Origin: Janthinobacterium agaricidamnosum NBRC 102515 = DSM 9628
GTDB taxonomy: Bacteria > Pseudomonadota > Gammaproteobacteria > Burkholderiales > Burkholderiaceae_D
Length of the DNA stretch: 64,000 nucleotides
Direction of reading: 5' to 3'
Assembly: GCF_000723165.1 (NCBI RefSeq)
Contig: NZ_HG322949.1
Location: 2,582,495 to 2,646,494, forward strand
The position numbers were made by a program, and so were the translations under genes. Under the pieces are notes generated by a model. That model was not told the DNA's origin and made no database searches. It saw only the letters and a list, made by a program, of their open reading frames with translations. Positions 49,881 through 59,031 of this stretch are shown here, piece by piece. How positions within the stretch are numbered: the first letter of the stretch is position 1; each line of letters begins with the position of its first letter.

Positions 49881-50633
49881 ATGCCAGAATTCCCAAAAGC
49901 GACTTCCACAAATTTTCTCCCCAATGAAGCAGCGGCCAGCCGCGACGGACCGCCAGCGGTCCGGCATGGACAGCCGGCGATCGCGGTGATCGGCCTGGCC
50001 AAGCGCGTACCCGACGCGGGCGGCGAGCTGACGATCTTGCACCAGGTGGATTTTACCGTGCAACGGGCTGAGACGCTTGCCATCGTCGGCGCGTCCGGCT
50101 CCGGCAAGTCAACCTTGCTGGGCTTGCTGGCCGGCCTGGATACGCCATCGGACGGCAAGGTGATCCTCGACGGCAGCGACATTTTCGCGCTCGATGAAGA
50201 TGGCCGGGCCGGCTTGCGCAAGGAAAAACTGGGGTTTGTGTTCCAGTCGTTCCAGTTGCTGGCGCATTTGACGGCGCTGGAAAACGTCATGCTGCCGCTG
50301 GAATTGCGCGGCGATGGCCAGGCCCGCGACAAGGCGGAAGCAATGCTGAAGCGGGTCAGCCTGGGCAGCCGCCTTGGCCATTATCCGAAATACCTGTCCG
50401 GCGGCGAGCAGCAGCGGGTGGCGCTGGCGCGCGCCTTCGTCACCGAACCGCCGCTGCTGTTCGCCGACGAACCGACCGGCAGCCTCGATGCGGCCACCGG
50501 CGAAGCGGTGATCCAGCTGATGTTCGAATTGAACCGCGAGCGCGGTTCGACGCTGGTACTGGTGACGCACGATACGTCGATCGCGGCCCGCTGCGGCCGC
50601 ACCATCACGATTGCCGCCGGCCGGCTGGTTTAA
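49881..50633 (+). CDS. ABC transporter ATP-binding protein (YbbA/LolD-like)
   Basis: ABC ATPase of 250 residues with Walker A GASGSGKSTLLG, the Q-loop in FVFQSFQLL, signature LSGGEQQRVALARA, Walker B LLFADEPTGSLD and the H-loop in VLVTHDTS. The type is MacB/LolD/YbbA, normally paired with an FtsX-like permease (YbbP). Here no permease follows; the next gene is convergent nnrD/E, sharing a ttaa stop overlap. About 30 unconserved residues precede the domain. The start overlaps the possible tesA start on the other strand. Confidence 0.88.
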   Translation: MPEFPKATSTNFLPNEAAASRDGPPAVRHGQPAIAVIGLAKRVPDAGGELTILHQVDFTVQRAETLAIVGASGSGKSTLLGLLAGLDTPSDGKVILDGSDIFALDEDGRAGLRKEKLGFVFQSFQLLAHLTALENVMLPLELRGDGQARDKAEAMLKRVSLGSRLGHYPKYLSGGEQQRVALARAFVTEPPLLFADEPTGSLDAATGEAVIQLMFELNRERGSTLVLVTHDTSIAARCGRTITIAAGRLV

Positions 50634-52135
50634 CTCGCCAGGCGATTGAATGCCGTCCTGATGGCCGGCACCAGTTCGCCGGCCGTCAAGCCGATCGGTC
50701 CGGCGCCGCCGGCCACCAGGTCGTCGGCCGCCTTGCCATGCAGCCACACGGCGCCCAGCGCCGCTTCCCAGGCCGGCCAGCCCTGCGCCAATAAACTGCC
50801 GCACAAGCCGGCCAGCACGTCGCCGGTGCCGGCGGTGGCCAGCGCCGGATTGCCGGTCGTGTTGATGACTGCATGCCCATCGGGCCGGGCGATCACCGTG
50901 CCCGATCCTTTCAGTACCACGATCACATCGAGTTGTTCGGCCAGTTGGCGCGCCGCCTTCAAGCGGTCGGCCTGCACTTCGGCGATACCGATGCCGAGCA
51001 GGCGCGCCGCCTCCAGCGGATGCGGCGTCAGCAGCGTGCTTTTGCCGCGCAAGGCCAGCGCGGTCTGCAATTCCGGTTCGCCGGCGACCAGGTTCAGCGC
51101 GTCGGCGTCGAGCAGCAGCGGGCTGCCGCTGCCGATCGCGGCCAGTATCAATTCATGCGCGCGGTGGCTGGTGCCGAGGCCCGGCCCGGCCACCAGCGCC
51201 GCCGAATTGAAGTCGAAGCCGTCGGCCAAGCGGCACATCAATTCCGGATGCGCGCTGTCGTAGGCCGGGGCCTGGTCGGGGAAGGCGATGTAGACCCGCC
51301 CGGCGCCGGTCAGCAGCGCGCTGCGCGCAGACAGGATGGGCGCGCCGGTCATGCCGTGCGCGCCGCCGATCACCGCCACATTGCCGTAGCTGCCCTTGTG
51401 CGAATTCTGGCGCCGCGTTTTGACATGGCGCGCGAAGTGGCGCGGATCGTTCAGGTGCATGCTGGCGGCTTCAAAATGCCGGGCCTCGATGTCGAGCCGG
51501 GCCACCCGCACGATGCCGGCGTAGTCGCGGCCATCGTTGGTGTGCAGGCCGGGCTTGTCGCCGATGAAGGTGATGGTGTGGCTGGCGCGCACGGCGATGC
51601 CGTCCGCGCCGTTGATCGGGCCGTTGATCGAGCCGGTGTCGGCATCCAGCCCGGTCGGCACGTCCAGCGCCAGTATCGGACAATCGAGCCGGTTGACTTG
51701 TTCGACCGCGTGGCGCAATTCGCCGCTCAAGGCGCGTGTCGCGCCGATGCCGAGCAAGCCGTCGATGACCAGCGTCCAGCCGCCGATCGCGTAGGCCGCG
51801 TCGAAGGTGGCGACGAATTGGGCGGCGCTGTCTTGCGCGCGTTCCAGCGCATGTTTGCGTTCATCGGACGTGACGCCGTTCGACAAGGCCAGCCACACCA
51901 CGACTTGCACCCCGGCGTGCGCCAGGTGGGCGGCGATTTCCAGCGCATCGCCGCCATTGTTGCCGGGGCCGGCCAGCACCAGTACCCGGGCATGCGCCAG
52001 CGGCGCATGCAGCAGGGCCAGCGCGGCGTCGAAGCCTTCCTTGCCGGCGCGCCGCATCAAGGCGCCCGGCGGCAGCTGTTCGGCGGCGATGTGTTCGACG
52101 GCGCGGAGGTCGGCGATGGAGTAGAGCGCATGCAT
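50630..52135 (-). CDS. nnrD/nnrE: bifunctional NAD(P)H-hydrate epimerase/dehydratase
   Basis: Repairs damaged NAD(P)H: the N-terminal YjeF domain epimerises R- to S-NAD(P)HX, and the C-terminal ADP-dependent dehydratase restores NAD(P)H (501 residues). N-domain motifs are VLAGPGNNGGDALEIAAHLA and LDVPTGLDADTG. The C-domain has AVIGGAHGMTGAPILSARSA, LLTPHPLEAARLLG and the nucleotide motif NPALATAGTGDVLAGLCGSL. The start at 52135 (MHALYSIADLRA) is chosen; a frame open to 53704 only mirrors the oxoprolinase gene. It is convergent with the ABC gene, stops overlapping. Confidence 0.94.
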   Translation of the reverse strand: MHALYSIADLRAVEHIAAEQLPPGALMRRAGKEGFDAALALLHAPLAHARVLVLAGPGNNGGDALEIAAHLAHAGVQVVVWLALSNGVTSDERKHALERAQDSAAQFVATFDAAYAIGGWTLVIDGLLGIGATRALSGELRHAVEQVNRLDCPILALDVPTGLDADTGSINGPINGADGIAVRASHTITFIGDKPGLHTNDGRDYAGIVRVARLDIEARHFEAASMHLNDPRHFARHVKTRRQNSHKGSYGNVAVIGGAHGMTGAPILSARSALLTGAGRVYIAFPDQAPAYDSAHPELMCRLADGFDFNSAALVAGPGLGTSHRAHELILAAIGSGSPLLLDADALNLVAGEPELQTALALRGKSTLLTPHPLEAARLLGIGIAEVQADRLKAARQLAEQLDVIVVLKGSGTVIARPDGHAVINTTGNPALATAGTGDVLAGLCGSLLAQGWPAWEAALGAVWLHGKAADDLVAGGAGPIGLTAGELVPAIRTAFNRLAS

Positions 52136-52309
52136 GAGAGAGCCTTGCTGTGGAGGAGGGACTGTTACAACATAAGGCCGATCGCCGCGCGACGCAAGGG
52201 GAGCGCGTCCGCTTGATGTAAAGCTGATGTAAAAGCGCATGCAAAAGCCTTCGGGCCGGTCAGCGGGTCGACTACAATGGGCGTCTGTTACAGATGGAGG
52301 CGGCGTGCT

Positions 52310-55300
52310 ATGGATTGGCAATTCTGGATCGACCGGGGCGGAACCTTTACCGACATCGTGGCGCGCCGTCCTGATGGCCGGCTGGCCACGCACAAGCTGC
52401 TGTCTGAAAATCCCGGCCAGTACCGCGATGCGGCCGTGGCCGGCATCCGCCATTTGATGGGCGCCGCCGCCGGCGAAGCGATCGAAGCCGTCAAGATGGG
52501 CACCACCGTCGCCACCAATGCGCTGCTGGAGCGCAAGGGCGAGCCGACGGTGCTGGCCATTACGCGCGGTTTCCGCGACGCCTTGCGGATCGCCTACCAG
52601 AACCGACCGCGCCTGTTCGAGCGCCATATCGTGCTGCCGGAGTTGCTGTACCGCCGCGTCATCGAAATCGACGAACGCATCGGCGCCCATGGCGACGTGG
52701 TGCAGCCGCTGGACCAGGACGCGGCCCGCAGCGCGCTGCAAGCGGCCTATGACGATGGCTTGCGCTCGCTGGCGGTCGTTTTCATGCACGGCTACCGCTA
52801 TCACGGGCATGAGGCCTTGGTGGCGGACATTGCGCGCGCCATCGGCTACACCCAGATTTCGGTGTCGCACCAGGTCAGCCCGATGATGAAACTGGTGGCG
52901 CGCGGCGACACCACCGTGGTCGACGCCTATCTGTCGCCGATCCTGCGTCGTTATGTCGACCAGCTGGCGCCGGAGCTGCCGGGCGTGCGCCTGCAATTCA
53001 TGCAATCGAACGGCGGCCTGACCGATGCGCGTGCGTTCCAGGGCAAGGACAGCATCCTGTCGGGACCGGCCGGCGGCATCGTCGGCATGGTCCGGGCCAG
53101 CCAGCTGGCCGGTTTCGACAAGGTGATCGGCTTCGACATGGGCGGCACCTCGACCGACGTGTCGCACTTTTCGGGCGAATTCGAGCGCGTGTTCGAGACG
53201 CAAATCGCCGGCGTGCGCATGCGCGCGCCGATGATGAGCATCCACACCGTGGCGGCCGGCGGCGGTTCGCTGCTGCATTTCGACGGCGCGCGCTACCGGG
53301 TCGGCCCGGACAGCGCCGGCGCCAATCCGGGACCGGCCAGCTACCGGCGCGGCGGCCCGCTGGCGGTCACCGACTGCAATCTCATGCTGGGCAAGATCCA
53401 GCCCGCCCACTTCCCGAAACTGTTCGGCCCCGACGCCAGCCAGGCGCTCGACCTCGATACGGTGCGCGCGCAGTTCACCGCGCTGGCGGCGCGGATAGGC
53501 GGCGTCGCTGCCATCGCGCCGGAACAGGTGGCCGAGGGATTTATTGACATCGCGGTCGGCAATATGGCGAACGCGATCAAGCAGATTTCGGTGCAGCGCG
53601 GCCATGACGTGACCGACTACACGCTGACCAGCTTTGGCGGCGCCGGCGGCCAGCATGCCTGCCTGGTGGCCGATGCGCTGGGCATGAAGACAGTCTTCAT
53701 CCACACGCTGGCCGGCGTGATGTCGGCTTACGGCATGGGGCTGGCCGACCAGAGCGCCATGCGCGAAGCGGCGGTCGAGGAAAAATTAGGCGGCGCTCAG
53801 GGATTGGCGGCGCGGCTGGATCAACTGGGCCAGTTGGCCACGGCCGATTTGCTGGCCCAGGGCGTGCCGCAGCCGCGCATCAGCCTGATCCGCAGGGTGC
53901 ACCTGCGCTACGAAGGCACCGACAGCGCGCTGATCGTGCTGTTCGATAGCGACGCCGGCATGCGCACCCAGTTTGAAGCGGCCTATAAAAAACGCTTTTC
54001 CTTCCTGATGCCGGCCCGCGCGCTGATTGTCGAAGCGCTGTCGGTCGAGGCCTTGGGCAAGTCCGACGCGCCGCAGGAAACCGCGCCGGACTTGCCGCCG
54101 CGCGAGGGCGGCCTGGCCGCACTCAGCACGGTGCCGGTATATTTCGCCGGCCGCTGGCGCAACAGCGGCTTGTACCAGCGCGAATCGCTGCGGCCAGGCG
54201 ACCGTATCAACGGGCCGGCCATCATCGCCGAAGCAAATGCCACCACCGTGATCGAGCCGGGCTGGCAAGCACAGGTCACGCCGCATCATCATCTGGTCTT
54301 GACGCGGGTCGAAGCGCTGCCGCAACGGCGGGCGATCGGCACCGACGCCGATCCGGTGATGCTGGAAATCTTCAACAACCTGTTCATGTCGATCGCCGAA
54401 CAAATGGGCCTGCGGCTGCAAAACACGGCGCACTCGGTGAATATCAAGGAGCGCCTGGATTTCAGCTGCGCCATTTTCGACGCCAGCGGCAATTTGATCG
54501 CCAACGCGCCGCATATGCCGGTGCATCTCGGTTCGATGGGCGTCAGCATCCAGACCGTGATGACGAAAAATGCCGGCCGGATGCGGCCGGGCGACGTCTA
54601 CATGCTGAACGACCCGTACCACGGCGGCACCCATTTGCCGGACGTGACGGTGATTTCGCCGGTGTTCGACGAGGCCGGCAGCACGATTTTATTCTACGTC
54701 GGCTCGCGCGGCCACCACGCCGACATCGGCGGCACCACGCCCGGTTCGATGCCGCCCGATTCGACCAGCATCGTCGAAGAGGGGGTGTTGATCAATAACT
54801 TCAAGCTGGTCGACGGCGCGGCCGGCGGCCATTTGCGCGATGCCGAAACCCGGGCCTTGCTGGCCGGCGCCGCCTGGCCGGCGCGCAATCCCGACCAGAA
54901 CATGGCCGACTTGCGCGCGCAAGTCGCCGCCAACCAGAAAGGTGCCGATGAATTGCGCAAGATGGTGGCGCACTTCGGCCTGGACGTGGTGCAAGCCTAT
55001 ATGGGCCATGTGCAAGACCATGCCGAAGAAGCGGTGCGCCGCGTGATCGGCGCGCTGAAGGACGGCGCCTACACGGTGCTGCTCGATAACGGCGCGCAGA
55101 TCCAGGTGGCGATCCGGGTCGATACGGCAAACCGCAGCGCGGAAATCGATTTTACGGGTACCTCCGATCAATTGCCGAACAACTTCAATGCGCCATCGGC
55201 GGTCTGCATGGCGGCGGTGCTGTACGTGTTCCGCACGCTGGTCGACGACGACATTCCGCTCAACGCCGGCTGTCTGAAACCGCTGAAAGTGATCATCCCG

Positions 55301-55936
55301 CCCGGATCGATGTTGAATCCGGTGTATCCGGCGTCTGTCGTATCGGGCAATGTCGAAACCTCGACCTGCATCACCAATGCCTTGTACGGTGCGCTGGGTC
55401 TGATGGCGGCCGGGCAGGGCACGATGAATAATTTCACCTTCGGCAACGAGCGTTACCAGTATTATGAAACGATTTCCGGCGGTTCCGGCGCCGGGCCGGG
55501 TTTCGACGGCACCGACGTGGTGCAAACCAATATGACCAATTCGCGGCTGACCGATCCCGAGATACTGGAGTTTCGCTTCCCGGTACGGCTGGACAGTTAC
55601 GACATCCGCGCCGGCTCGGGTGGCGCGGGGCGCTGGCCGGGCGGCAATGGCGGTGTGCGCAAGGTGCGTTTCCTGGAGGCGATGACGGCGGCGATCCTGT
55701 CGAACAACCGCATCCATGCGCCGTTCGGCATGGCCGGCGGTCAGCCGGGCGCGCTGGGCCGCAATAGCGTGCAGCGCGCCGACGGCGGCATCGAGCAGCT
55801 GGCGCATATCGGCAAGACCGACATGCGGCCGGGCGATGTCTTCATCATCGAAACGCCGGGCGGCGGCGGTTATGGCGCGGCCGGCCCGGACGATCCGGCA
55901 AGCTTGGCAAAGCCCATGCTGAATTTGCACGATTAA
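52310..55936 (+). CDS. 5-oxoprolinase (HyuA-HyuB fusion)
   Basis: ATP-dependent 5-oxoprolinase/hydantoinase-type enzyme (1208 residues) opening 5-oxo-L-proline to glutamate. GGAGG lies about 10 nt before the ATG. The HyuA half has [33 protein letters not shown] and [14 protein letters not shown]. The HyuB half starts near 695, with [20 protein letters not shown] and [18 protein letters not shown]. Both are fused in one chain as in eukaryotic-type OPLAH and many proteobacteria. It is divergent from nnrD/E (174 bp) and followed 23 bp later by the McrB-like gene. Confidence 0.92.
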   Translation: MDWQFWIDRGGTFTDIVARRPDGRLATHKLLSENPGQYRDAAVAGIRHLMGAAAGEAIEAVKMGTTVATNALLERKGEPTVLAITRGFRDALRIAYQNRPRLFERHIVLPELLYRRVIEIDERIGAHGDVVQPLDQDAARSALQAAYDDGLRSLAVVFMHGYRYHGHEALVADIARAIGYTQISVSHQVSPMMKLVARGDTTVVDAYLSPILRRYVDQLAPELPGVRLQFMQSNGGLTDARAFQGKDSILSGPAGGIVGMVRASQLAGFDKVIGFDMGGTSTDVSHFSGEFERVFETQIAGVRMRAPMMSIHTVAAGGGSLLHFDGARYRVGPDSAGANPGPASYRRGGPLAVTDCNLMLGKIQPAHFPKLFGPDASQALDLDTVRAQFTALAARIGGVAAIAPEQVAEGFIDIAVGNMANAIKQISVQRGHDVTDYTLTSFGGAGGQHACLVADALGMKTVFIHTLAGVMSAYGMGLADQSAMREAAVEEKLGGAQGLAARLDQLGQLATADLLAQGVPQPRISLIRRVHLRYEGTDSALIVLFDSDAGMRTQFEAAYKKRFSFLMPARALIVEALSVEALGKSDAPQETAPDLPPREGGLAALSTVPVYFAGRWRNSGLYQRESLRPGDRINGPAIIAEANATTVIEPGWQAQVTPHHHLVLTRVEALPQRRAIGTDADPVMLEIFNNLFMSIAEQMGLRLQNTAHSVNIKERLDFSCAIFDASGNLIANAPHMPVHLGSMGVSIQTVMTKNAGRMRPGDVYMLNDPYHGGTHLPDVTVISPVFDEAGSTILFYVGSRGHHADIGGTTPGSMPPDSTSIVEEGVLINNFKLVDGAAGGHLRDAETRALLAGAAWPARNPDQNMADLRAQVAANQKGADELRKMVAHFGLDVVQAYMGHVQDHAEEAVRRVIGALKDGAYTVLLDNGAQIQVAIRVDTANRSAEIDFTGTSDQLPNNFNAPSAVCMAAVLYVFRTLVDDDIPLNAGCLKPLKVIIPPGSMLNPVYPASVVSGNVETSTCITNALYGALGLMAAGQGTMNNFTFGNERYQYYETISGGSGAGPGFDGTDVVQTNMTNSRLTDPEILEFRFPVRLDSYDIRAGSGGAGRWPGGNGGVRKVRFLEAMTAAILSNNRIHAPFGMAGGQPGALGRNSVQRADGGIEQLAHIGKTDMRPGDVFIIETPGGGGYGAAGPDDPASLAKPMLNLHD

Positions 55937-55959
55937 CAATAAAAATATCTCTTGAAGTG

Positions 55960-57810
55960 ATGTCTATGACGATGAATCGATTTGCTCAATACTTTCCGGC
56001 TTTGATAGACGGACTGCGTTCCACCGCTCCCGCGCCGATGCGTTCGGCACAAGCTGTGGCCTGGGTCAGGGCCAGGCGTGGCCGTGATATACCGGAGAGG
56101 GATTTGACGGACCAGGTCGCGAACGGTCAGCTGTCCGTCTTTGAAAATGATATCCATTGGGCTCTTTTCTACCTGGCAAAGACGGGTCTGGTCGCCAGGC
56201 CGAAGCGAGGGCTGTGGCAATTGACGGCGACAGGCCAGGACAAGAAACTGACAGCGGATACGGTTTATTCTTTGTATGAACGGGCCCGCAAGAATGGCCG
56301 GCAAGGCTCGCTGGTCGATGAAGGCGCATTGCCGGCCCCCGATGACGATGACGATGGGGACGACAAATCGTACTGGTTTGTCGGCGCCGTCTGGGATGGC
56401 AAGGATCAATTGTCGCGTTTTCTGCAATACGGGATCTGGGAAAACGGCTACGACGAGAAGTTTTCCGATCTGGTCAGGCGCATCAAAGCGGGCGACCGCA
56501 TCGCGATCAAATCAGGTTTTGTTCAAAAACATCAGTTGCCGTTTGATGTAGGCGGACAATCCGCCGCCGCGATGCGCATCAAGGCGACCGGGATTGTGAT
56601 TGAAAATAACAATGACGGAAAATCGGTGAAGGTCGCATGGGACCCGGTCGCGCAGCCGCGCGACTGGTACTTTTATACGTACAGGACCACGATAGTCGAG
56701 ACCGACGTTAACGATGCGCATGGCTCGCGCCTGATTGACTTCGCCTTCCGCCGCATGCCCCAGGACTATCAGTGGTTTCTCGCGCGGCCTTACTGGGTCA
56801 AGAAATATGGCGCCCAGCCATTGGCGCCAGTTGACGATCCGGGCGCCGATGTTGCCGGTACCTTGATGGATGTACTGGATGGCGACGAGGAAATCTTTGA
56901 AGATTCGCCTTATACCGTGGACGACATCATCGCCGAAGGCTGTTTCCTGGCCAGTGAAAAACTGAACGAAATGCTTGATGGGTGGCGGCGCAAGAAAAAC
57001 ATCATCCTGCAAGGTCCGCCCGGCACCGGTAAAACCTGGCTGGCAAAACGCCTGGGCTTTGCGCTGGCCGGATCCAAGGACAGGGAAACCGAGCGTTCCA
57101 GGTTGCGCGTGGTGCATTTTCATCCATCGCTGGCCTATGAGGATTTCGTGCGCGGCTGGCGTCCGGCCGGCGATGGCCGGCTGGCGCTGGTCGACGGCGT
57201 GCTGATGCAGGCGATCGAGGCCGCCAGCAGTGAGCCGGACCGGCCGTTTGTGCTGGTGATTGAAGAAATCAACCGCGGCAACCCTGCGCAAATCTTCGGT
57301 GAGATGCTGACGCTGCTGGAAAGCAGCAAGCGCCGTCCGGCCGAAGCCATCGAGCTGACTTACCGCGATCCGGAAAATCCCGGCGAACGGGTTCATGTTC
57401 CTGACAATCTTTTCATCATCGGCACCATGAACGTGGCCGACCGCTCGCTGGCGATTGTGGACCTGGCATTGCGGCGCCGTTTTGCGTTTTTTACTCTGCA
57501 ACCGATGCTGGGCGAGGCCTGGAGCGTCTGGTGCGCCGCGCGTGGCCTGGACCAGACGATCAGTGTCCAGATCCAGTCGCGGATGCATACCCTGAATGCG
57601 GAGATCTCGGCGGCGCTGGCGCTGGGCCCGCAATTTCAAATCGGCCACTCGTATGTGACGCCTGACATGGATGAAACCGTGCGCAATGGCTGGGCCTGGT
57701 TTCGGGCCAGGGTCGAGGCCGAAATCGGACCGCTGCTGGATGAATACTGGTACGACCAGCCAGACATTGCCGAGGCCGCCAAGCGCAAACTTTTACAACA
57801 GCCGGCCTGA
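55960..57810 (+). CDS. McrB-type GTPase of a type IV restriction system, EVE-like reader
   Basis: AAA+ subunit of a modification-dependent restriction system (about 616 residues). The N-terminal ~100 residues resemble a winged-helix Mrr-N-like domain (ALFYLAKTGLVARPKRGLWQ). A central region (about 135-235: YWFVGAVWDGKDQLSRFLQY ... RIKAGDRIAIKSG) resembles an EVE/PUA-like modified-base reader. The motor has Walker A LQGPPGTGKTWLAKR (near 349), Walker B VIEEINRG and the GTP-specificity motif MNVADRS (near 490). The start is one of several nearby (GTG 55957; ATG 55960, 55966 or 55972). Its stop overlaps the nuclease gene start by 1 bp. Confidence 0.88.
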   Translation: MSMTMNRFAQYFPALIDGLRSTAPAPMRSAQAVAWVRARRGRDIPERDLTDQVANGQLSVFENDIHWALFYLAKTGLVARPKRGLWQLTATGQDKKLTADTVYSLYERARKNGRQGSLVDEGALPAPDDDDDGDDKSYWFVGAVWDGKDQLSRFLQYGIWENGYDEKFSDLVRRIKAGDRIAIKSGFVQKHQLPFDVGGQSAAAMRIKATGIVIENNNDGKSVKVAWDPVAQPRDWYFYTYRTTIVETDVNDAHGSRLIDFAFRRMPQDYQWFLARPYWVKKYGAQPLAPVDDPGADVAGTLMDVLDGDEEIFEDSPYTVDDIIAEGCFLASEKLNEMLDGWRRKKNIILQGPPGTGKTWLAKRLGFALAGSKDRETERSRLRVVHFHPSLAYEDFVRGWRPAGDGRLALVDGVLMQAIEAASSEPDRPFVLVIEEINRGNPAQIFGEMLTLLESSKRRPAEAIELTYRDPENPGERVHVPDNLFIIGTMNVADRSLAIVDLALRRRFAFFTLQPMLGEAWSVWCAARGLDQTISVQIQSRMHTLNAEISAALALGPQFQIGHSYVTPDMDETVRNGWAWFRARVEAEIGPLLDEYWYDQPDIAEAAKRKLLQQPA

Positions 57811-58940
57811 TGCAGCCGGCCTCCGTGACGCTTCACGCTGCCGATGCGGCTGATGATGCCGCTTATATAGGACGTATTCCAGTAAGGAATCTTTGGCTGT
57901 TGATGCTGTATGCATCGGAACTGACCCGGACTGACGGCGTCTTCAAGGCGATTCTCGATGATGAGTTCAATCAGATACCGGACCTGATAGCACGCCTGCT
58001 GGCCGATGCCGTCGAACTTCGGCTGCGCCGCGATTTCAGCCGCGGTTATCGCCAGCGCGCCATGCCGTTGAGCCGGGTCAGGGGACGCATCGATGTACTG
58101 GTCACCGAGGCGCGGCAATTACTGTCGAAAGGCGAAGTGTTTTGCCATTTTCAAGAGCTGACCATCGATACGCCAAGGAATCGGCTGGTGCGCGCCGCGC
58201 TGGAGTCGGTCGCCCATCTCGTGTCGAATAAACCGCTGGCCCACCGGTGCCGCACGTTGGCGGCAGGGCTGGCCCGGCTCGGCGTCGATCGAACGCGCCC
58301 TTCGCGCGCCGAGATGGCGAGCGACCAGATCGGCCGCAACGAGGCGGGAGATGCGTCGATGGTTGCCCTGGCGCGGCTCTGTTTTGATCTTGCGCTGCCG
58401 ACCGAACAGGCCGGTGCAACATCGCTGCCGTCGCCGGTCCGCGAGGAAGCGTGGGTGCGGCGCTTATTTGAAAAAGCGGTGCTGGGTTTTGCGCGCGTGG
58501 AATTGGCTCCGCTGGGCTGGCGCATCAAGGGCGGCACGCCGCTGGGCTGGCAAGCGTCATCCAGTTCCGACGCCATGTCGAAATTATTGCCTGGCATGGT
58601 GACCGACGTGATCCTGGACCCGCCGGATGGCGGGCGGCGCATCATTATCGATACAAAATTTGCTTCCCTCCTCGGGACTGGGCGTTTTGGCAATGCGACG
58701 CTGAAAAGCGGCTATCTCTATCAAATGTACGCTTACCTGCGTTCCCAGGAGGGATTGGGGCCGCAGTGGGACACGGCGGATGGCTTATTCCTGCATCCAT
58801 CGATCGATATCGCGATGCATGAGCATGTATCGATCCAGCGGCACCGGATCGGTTTTGCCACGCTGGATCTGGCGGCGTCCGCGTCCGCGATCCGCAATGA
58901 GCTGCGCGGCATCCTGCTGTGTTCCAGCCGGCCGGCCTGA
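57810..58940 (+). CDS. McrC-type PD-(D/E)xK nuclease subunit
   Basis: Nuclease partner of the preceding McrB-like GTPase (376 residues); the start ATG shares a base with the McrB stop. The N-terminal part (YIGRIPVRNLWLLMLYASEL ... RGYRQRAMPLSRVRGRIDV) is the usual McrC DUF2357-like/McrBC_C form. The catalytic core is GMVTDVILDPPDGGRRIIID followed by TKF, then GYLYQMYAYL. It should cleave DNA carrying modified bases once loaded by McrB. The pair has no methylase gene beside it, as expected for type IV systems. Confidence 0.88.
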   Translation: MQPASVTLHAADAADDAAYIGRIPVRNLWLLMLYASELTRTDGVFKAILDDEFNQIPDLIARLLADAVELRLRRDFSRGYRQRAMPLSRVRGRIDVLVTEARQLLSKGEVFCHFQELTIDTPRNRLVRAALESVAHLVSNKPLAHRCRTLAAGLARLGVDRTRPSRAEMASDQIGRNEAGDASMVALARLCFDLALPTEQAGATSLPSPVREEAWVRRLFEKAVLGFARVELAPLGWRIKGGTPLGWQASSSSDAMSKLLPGMVTDVILDPPDGGRRIIIDTKFASLLGTGRFGNATLKSGYLYQMYAYLRSQEGLGPQWDTADGLFLHPSIDIAMHEHVSIQRHRIGFATLDLAASASAIRNELRGILLCSSRPA

Positions 58941-58958
58941 ACAAGTACCCGGGCTGAC

Positions 58959-59031
58959 AACGCCTGACAAAACCGTAGCGAGCGGATCGGAGGCCGTAAA
59001 TCACCACGCGCAGCAGGTTTTGCCAGGCGTT
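58959..59031. repeat. 73-bp inverted-repeat element after mcrC
   Basis: The arms aacgcctgacaaaacc (58959-58974) and ggttttgccaggcgtt (59016-59031) pair at 15 of 16 positions around a 41-nt GC-rich centre beginning gtagcgagcgg. It fits exactly between the mcrC end and the stop codon of the convergent response regulator. This looks like a REP/MITE-like intergenic repeat that may act as a two-way terminator. Confidence 0.55.

Noticed and set aside
52136..53704. N-terminal extension of the NAD(P)H-hydrate repair gene to 1024 residues
   Set aside because: The extra part lies antisense to the 5-oxoprolinase gene; the family start MHALYSIADLRA is at 52135.
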